Assembly: GCF_048264025.1 (NCBI RefSeq)
Contig: NZ_JBLXDN010000001.1
Coordinates: forward strand, 372,001 to 436,000
Source of the DNA: Nitrincola sp048264025
GTDB taxonomy: Bacteria > Pseudomonadota > Gammaproteobacteria > Pseudomonadales > Balneatricaceae
DNA length: 64,000 bases
Direction of reading: 5' to 3'
The notes beneath the pieces are model-generated. The model had not been told where the DNA came from and ran no database searches. It worked only from the letters and a program-made list of their open reading frames with translations. The position numbers were made by a program, and so were the translations under genes. Positions 60,210 to 64,000 of this stretch are shown here, one piece after another. Within the stretch, counting starts at the first letter, position 1. Each line of letters opens with the position of its first letter.

Positions 60210-60962
60210 TTAACGACCTATTCGGGGCTCCTGAAGCGCGATCGGCGTGACAAATTCGCGCATCTCTGTGTCCTCTCCCTGCTGGGTACGCAGGTATTCC
60301 AATGCCACCTGCGCGGCTGCTCTGACATGATCAACCGAGGCCTGGTGGGCTGCATGTGGATCACCGCTTTTGATGGCGTCAACTATGCGTTCCATTTCCT
60401 GATTACTGTTGCTACGGCGGTTGGCTTGAGTGACCGAAGTGGCTCTCAGGTAACTGATTCGAGCCTGTAGCTGACGCAATTGTGTTGCCGCAACCTGGTT
60501 GCCAGCGCCTTCCAGCAAGACTTCATAAAAGCCTTGGACAGAATCCAATACTTGTTGAAGGTTACCGGTTTTCAACACTTTTTGGTTTTCTTGCAGGGCA
60601 CGTTCCAGCGCGCGGATATCCTTGGGTTTGGCATTCAAGGTAAACAGTTGCACGATCAGGCCTTCCAGAACACAGCGTAATTCGTAAATATCCCGTGCAT
60701 CTTCCAGCGTAATAACGGCAACGCGTGGGCCGCGGTTGCCATCGAACTCAACCAGCCCCTCTGACTCAAGATGGCGTAATGCTTCGCGAACAGAGGTACG
60801 ACTGACGCCCAGGCGTTCACAGAGATCACGCTCAACCAGTCTGTCACCCGGCAGTAGCTGAAAGTTAAGAATTGCTGAGCGCAGCTTATCGAGCACCATT
60901 TCCCGGAGAGTGACAAGTGTCCGGTTGATTTTCAAAGAGTCATCGCTTGGCAGTTTCTTCAT
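60210..60962 (-). CDS. GntR-family (FCD) regulator of the flavin-oxygenase locus
   Basis: A 250-residue regulator. Winged HTH: LRSAILNFQLLPGDRLVERD LCERLGVSRTSVREALRHLE SEGLV, then an FCD ligand domain (ARDIYELRCVLEGLIVQLFT). It lies inside the minus-strand gene set and probably binds the two TGGTATACCATAATAC motifs at 58103 and 59298. No copy lies before its own start. It is placed 30 bp after the CMD-like gene, likely co-transcribed. Confidence 0.9.
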   Translation of the reverse strand: MKKLPSDDSLKINRTLVTLREMVLDKLRSAILNFQLLPGDRLVERDLCERLGVSRTSVREALRHLESEGLVEFDGNRGPRVAVITLEDARDIYELRCVLEGLIVQLFTLNAKPKDIRALERALQENQKVLKTGNLQQVLDSVQGFYEVLLEGAGNQVAATQLRQLQARISYLRATSVTQANRRSNSNQEMERIVDAIKSGDPHAAHQASVDHVRAAAQVALEYLRTQQGEDTEMREFVTPIALQEPRIGR

Positions 60963-60992
60963 CAGGATTCGCTCTGGTTTTGGCGTTTAGGG

Positions 60993-61382
60993 TTAAGAGT
61001 CGGTCTCAGCGTCTGCTTCTGCAAAGGCTTCGCGGGCAATACGAAAGCTGTCGACGGCTGCCGGTATGCCGCAATAGATACCGACTTGCAGCAGTATTTC
61101 GCGGATCTGCTCACGGCTCAGGCCATTGCGCAATGCACCACGGATGTGCAGCTTCAGTTCATGCGGCCGGTTGAGGGCAGAAATCATGGCCAAGTTTATC
61201 ATGCTGCGCTCTTGCAGGGATAAACCTTTACGGTCCCAGACATGCCCCCAGCAGTATTCAGTTACCAGCTCCTGCAGTGGCTGGGTGAATTCATCGGCGT
61301 TTTCCAGAGAACGTTGTACATAGTCTTCTCCGAGCACCTGGGTGCGGATAGCTAAGCCTTTCTGGTATTTTTCGTTATGCAT
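60993..61382 (-). CDS. Gamma-carboxymuconolactone decarboxylase-like protein
   Basis: A 129-residue protein of the PcaC type: VTEYCWGHVWDRKGLSLQER SMINLAMISALNRPHELKLH IRGALRNGLSREQIREILLQ VGIYCGIPAAVDSFR. The RPHELKLHIRGAL and IYCGIPA strings are typical of decarboxylases in ring-cleavage routes. It overlaps the preceding aldehyde dehydrogenase by 8 bp, so it is co-translated. It suggests removal of CO2 from a lactone or similar intermediate. Confidence 0.87.
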   Translation of the reverse strand: MHNEKYQKGLAIRTQVLGEDYVQRSLENADEFTQPLQELVTEYCWGHVWDRKGLSLQERSMINLAMISALNRPHELKLHIRGALRNGLSREQIREILLQVGIYCGIPAAVDSFRIAREAFAEADAETDS

Positions 61383-62841
61383 GTTGCTCTCCTTCCGATA
61401 GCGCTAATCCGCCCATCAGGGCATATTTGATTTCCAGATAATCGTCTATACCGTAGCGTGAACCTTCTCTGCCAAGCCCGGAAGACTTGATGCCACCAAA
61501 GGGTGCTACTTCAGTTGAGATCATGCCCTCGTTAATGCCTACCATACCGTACTCCAGTGCCTCCGTCATGCGCCAGGCCCTGCCCAGATCACGGGTATAG
61601 CAATAGGCCGCCAGTCCATATTCGGTGTTATTGGCCAACTCAATCGCTTGTTGTTCGGTCTCAAATCTGAACAGGGCGGCCAGCGGACCGAAGGTTTCTT
61701 CTTCGGCCACCTGCATTTCTGGCGTAACTTCGGTCAATAGCGTCGGCTGGTAGAAGTTCTGCCCGAGTGCATGGCGTTGACCCCCTTGTAGCAGCACGGC
61801 ACCTTTACTGAGGGCGTCCTCTACATGAGCCTCCACTTTGATAACAGCCTGTTCATTAATCAAGGGACCGATATCGGTTGCTGGGGTAAAGCCATCACCA
61901 ACGTGTAACGCGGCTATACGTTCTTTTAGGCGCTGGGCAAAACGGTCGTAAATGCCATTCTGAATCAGAAAGCGGTTCACACAGACACAGGTTTGTCCGG
62001 CATTGCGGAATTTGGCCAGCATCGCCCCGTCGATGGCGCGATCGATATCGGCATCATCAAAGACAATAAACGGGGCATTACCACCCAGTTCAAGAGACAC
62101 TTTTTTCAATGTGTCAGCACACTGGGCCATCAGCAGTTTGCCTATGGGAGTTGAGCCAGTAAAAGACAGTTTTCTAACACGGGTGCTGCGGGTCAAGCTA
62201 CCGCCAATGGCAACGGCGTCACCAGTGACCACATTCAATATGCCAGGGGGAATGCCCGCCTGTTCAGCCAGATCGGCCAAGGCCAGCGCGGTAAAGGGTG
62301 TTTCAGGTGCCGGTTTGACAATACAAGGGCAGCCTGCCGCGAGGGCGGGTGCTACTTTGCGGGTAATCATCGCCGCTGGGAAGTTCCAGGGGGTAATCGC
62401 TGCAACGATACCGACTGGCTGTTTCTGCACCAGGATGCGAGCATCGGCTTTGTGGCTGGGAATGATATCGCCATAGATGCGCTTGGCTTCTTCGGCAAAC
62501 CATTCTATAAAACTGGCAGCATAGATAATTTCATTGCGGGCTTCCGGCAAGGGTTTTCCTTGCTCCAGCGTGAGGATTTCTGCCAGGTCATCGGTGTGTT
62601 GCAGTATCAGTCGATACCAGGCTTTGAGACAGTCACTACGTTCCCGGGCGGTTTTTGCGCGCCAAGCGGGGAAGGCTTGTTCAGCGGCGTCAATGGCGAG
62701 CTGGGTTTCGGTAGCGCCCATCAAGGGAACATGGCCCAGCAGACTGCCATTGGCCGGATTCATGATCGGGCTGGTGGCCGCATTTTGGGCATCTATCCAG
62801 CAGCCATTGATATAGGCTTGCTGATGAAATAATTGATTCAT
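61375..62841 (-). CDS. NAD(P)-dependent aldehyde dehydrogenase, succinate-semialdehyde type
   Basis: 488 residues from ATG 62841 (AAGGAAA upstream). ALDH motifs: AAITPWNFPAAMITRKVAPA LAAGCPCIVKPAPETPFTAL A, KVSLELGGNAPFIVFDDADI D with the general-base Glu, and the catalytic Cys in FRNAGQTCVCVNRFLIQ. The strings match the GabD/SSADH branch. It is probably the last oxidation step of the pathway, feeding succinate or glutarate to central metabolism. Substrate inferred. Confidence 0.9.
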   Translation of the reverse strand: MNQLFHQQAYINGCWIDAQNAATSPIMNPANGSLLGHVPLMGATETQLAIDAAEQAFPAWRAKTARERSDCLKAWYRLILQHTDDLAEILTLEQGKPLPEARNEIIYAASFIEWFAEEAKRIYGDIIPSHKADARILVQKQPVGIVAAITPWNFPAAMITRKVAPALAAGCPCIVKPAPETPFTALALADLAEQAGIPPGILNVVTGDAVAIGGSLTRSTRVRKLSFTGSTPIGKLLMAQCADTLKKVSLELGGNAPFIVFDDADIDRAIDGAMLAKFRNAGQTCVCVNRFLIQNGIYDRFAQRLKERIAALHVGDGFTPATDIGPLINEQAVIKVEAHVEDALSKGAVLLQGGQRHALGQNFYQPTLLTEVTPEMQVAEEETFGPLAALFRFETEQQAIELANNTEYGLAAYCYTRDLGRAWRMTEALEYGMVGINEGMISTEVAPFGGIKSSGLGREGSRYGIDDYLEIKYALMGGLALSEGEQHA

Positions 62842-62857
62842 GGAATTTCCTTGGGTA

Positions 62858-63346
62858 TCAGGCAAAGCTGCCAGGCAAAGCGCCCAGCTTGCCGCGGTGA
62901 TACAGCAATGGCACGATATCCTGGTCAGGTAAGCGTAAGCGCTTCACTTCACCGACAATAATGGCATGGTCGCCGCCGTCATATTCGCGCCACAGCTCAC
63001 ATTCGATAATGGCAGTGGCACCCGGTAATAATGGATTGCCCAATTCACTTAATTGCCACTCGACCCCCTGGGCTTTGTCAGCGCCTTTACTTGCAAAGGT
63101 ATAGGCATGAGCCTGTTGGTCAGCTCCGAGTAGATGAATGGCAAACTGCTTTCTATCACGCAGCAGCGGATAGGTGTCCGAACTGTAGTTAGGGCAAAAA
63201 AGCACCAAGGCCGGGTCGAGCGATACGGCGCTGAAGGCACTGGCTGTAATACCGGCAATCTGACCCTTGCTGTCCAGCGTGGTTACAATGGTGACACCTG
63301 AAGGAAAGGCACTCATCACCGATTTGTAGAGTTGGGGATCGATCAT
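62858..63346 (-). CDS. Flavin reductase of a two-component monooxygenase
   Basis: 162 residues from ATG 63346 with GGAG before it. Flavin reductase family signature: FPSGVTIVTTLDSKGQIAGI TASAFSAVSLDPALVLFCPN YSSDTYPLLRDRKQFAIHLL, and the C-terminal GGDHAIIVGEVKRLRLPDQD IVPLLYHRGKLGALPG. It reduces FMN or FAD with NAD(P)H for the partner monooxygenase (56969-58012). It lies 13 bp after another aldehyde dehydrogenase and 16 bp before the next. Confidence 0.92.
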   Translation of the reverse strand: MIDPQLYKSVMSAFPSGVTIVTTLDSKGQIAGITASAFSAVSLDPALVLFCPNYSSDTYPLLRDRKQFAIHLLGADQQAHAYTFASKGADKAQGVEWQLSELGNPLLPGATAIIECELWREYDGGDHAIIVGEVKRLRLPDQDIVPLLYHRGKLGALPGSFA

Positions 63347-63359
63347 TGAAATTCTCCGC

Positions 63360-64000
63360 TTATCGCATAATGAAGGGGTCTGGCATGGGCGCCTGGGATA
63401 AATTGATCCAGACAGTTTTAGGCTCGGTATAGGCGAGTACTGAATCGATACCACTCTCACGGCCATAACCGCTTTGCCCAAACCCGCCTATAGGCGCCAT
63501 GGCTGAAACCGCACGATAGGTGTTGACCCAAATAATGCCAGAGCGGACATCTCTGGCCAGGCGATGTGCCCGTCCGAGATCGCGTGTCCAAATACCTGCG
63601 GCTAAGCCAAAACGCGAGTCATTGGCCAGCGACAGTGCTTCGGCTTCGGTCGAAAAGCGAATGACCGCAGCGACCGGACCAAAGACCTCTTCTTGCATGA
63701 TGGTCAGATCAGATGATGCACACTCGAGCAGAGTGGGTTGGTAATACCAGCCCTTGAGTGCTGTATCTGGGCGTTTGCCACCCAGTCTTAAGCAGGCCCC
63801 TTCGGCTAAGGCACTGGCGACACTCTGCTCAACAATGGCCAGTTGCTGGGCGGTAGCCATTGGTCCCATTTCGGAGCTTTCATCCTGCGGATTGCCAATT
63901 TTAATACGCTCGGCGCGGTCGATCAGGCGCTCGATAAAGGTATCGTAAATTTCATCCTGAACCAGCAAACGTGAACCGGCAACACAGCTTTGTCCAGCCG
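63360..64000 (-). CDS. Aldehyde dehydrogenase, C-terminal part (gene runs past the window)
   Basis: The frame is open to the window edge and contains the active site AGQSCVAGSRLLVQDE, then the ALDH C-terminal motifs MQEEVFGPVAAVIRFSTEAE, WTRDLGRAHRLARDVRSGII WVNTYRAVSAMAPIGGFGQS GYGRESG. It resembles the betaine/hydroxymuconic-semialdehyde dehydrogenase branch. It precedes the flavin reductase and is probably the first visible gene of the operon. At least half of the protein lies outside. Confidence 0.88.
   Translation of the reverse strand, partial: AGQSCVAGSRLLVQDEIYDTFIERLIDRAERIKIGNPQDESSEMGPMATAQQLAIVEQSVASALAEGACLRLGGKRPDTALKGWYYQPTLLECASSDLTIMQEEVFGPVAAVIRFSTEAEALSLANDSRFGLAAGIWTRDLGRAHRLARDVRSGIIWVNTYRAVSAMAPIGGFGQSGYGRESGIDSVLAYTEPKTVWINLSQAPMPDPFIMR

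Overview
The window looks like a chromosomal segment from a marine or halophilic gammaproteobacterium, probably related to Oceanospirillales. The evidence is a mnmG-rsmG-parA-parB-atpIBEFHAGDC block with a DnaA-box-rich, AT-rich origin-like region directly upstream of mnmG, plus generally gammaproteobacterial protein families. The genus cannot be fixed from the sequence alone.

Layout. (1) 1-2400: a DsrE-like periplasmic protein and a chemoreceptor gene cut by an IS3-family element. (2) 2400-11930: an accessory zone of short, mostly plus-strand, promoter-poor genes and gene fragments. It holds a CARB-like class A beta-lactamase, GNAT acetyltransferases, hypothetical secreted or membrane proteins, and four gene remnants (GNAT, a twice-frameshifted unknown, an SGNH hydrolase tail and a GFA-family remnant). 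Cassette-style motifs suggest a decayed integron-cassette cluster, and a Crp-like regulator and a LysR regulator sit among the fragments. (3) 11930-26300: ordinary accessory metabolism. It includes an MFS exporter with a divergent XRE/MmyB-type regulator, YjbQ, a GntR regulon with a sugar-kinase-like phosphotransferase and a class III PLP enzyme (probably a kinase plus phospho-lyase pair), AraC/LysE, nitronate monooxygenase, a TVP38-flavoprotein fusion, and a copper-handling set (Cys/His-rich small protein, multicopper oxidase, DUF411). (4) 26550-28770: an isolated type VI secretion adaptor (DUF4123) and Tli4-type immunity pair with no effector between them. (5) 29000-44300: LemA and an M48 protease, YaeQ, a beta-alanine or omega-amino-acid catabolic pair (aminotransferase plus methylmalonate-semialdehyde dehydrogenase) with a divergent LysR, L-2-hydroxyglutarate oxidase, a GAF-PAS-GGDEF-EAL protein, a DMT exporter, an iron-sulfur photolyase, and a class III aminotransferase with a carboxymuconolactone decarboxylase-like protein.

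(6) 44320-56950: a degenerate PCu(A)C-like protein, the putative oriC, then the mnmG/rsmG/parAB/atp core with its promoter and a clear terminator. (7) 56970-64000: a compact catabolic locus. It has a luciferase-like flavin monooxygenase, a RibB-type flavin biosynthesis protein, a DUF1330 protein, a Nudix hydrolase, a GntR/FCD regulator, a carboxymuconolactone decarboxylase-like protein, two aldehyde dehydrogenases (one cut by the window end) and a flavin reductase. Two copies of an identical 16-bp motif containing a TGGTATACCA palindrome lie in front of its monooxygenase and in its ribB/DUF1330 divergent promoter, so the locus reads as one regulon around a two-component flavin oxygenase whose substrate is unknown.

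The most interesting items are that flavin-oxygenase locus, the kinase/phospho-lyase regulon with matched palindromes, the putative oriC, the relic cassette region, the orphan T6SS adaptor-immunity pair, and the PCu(A)C protein that has lost all four copper-ligand positions. No rRNA, tRNA or CRISPR array was seen.
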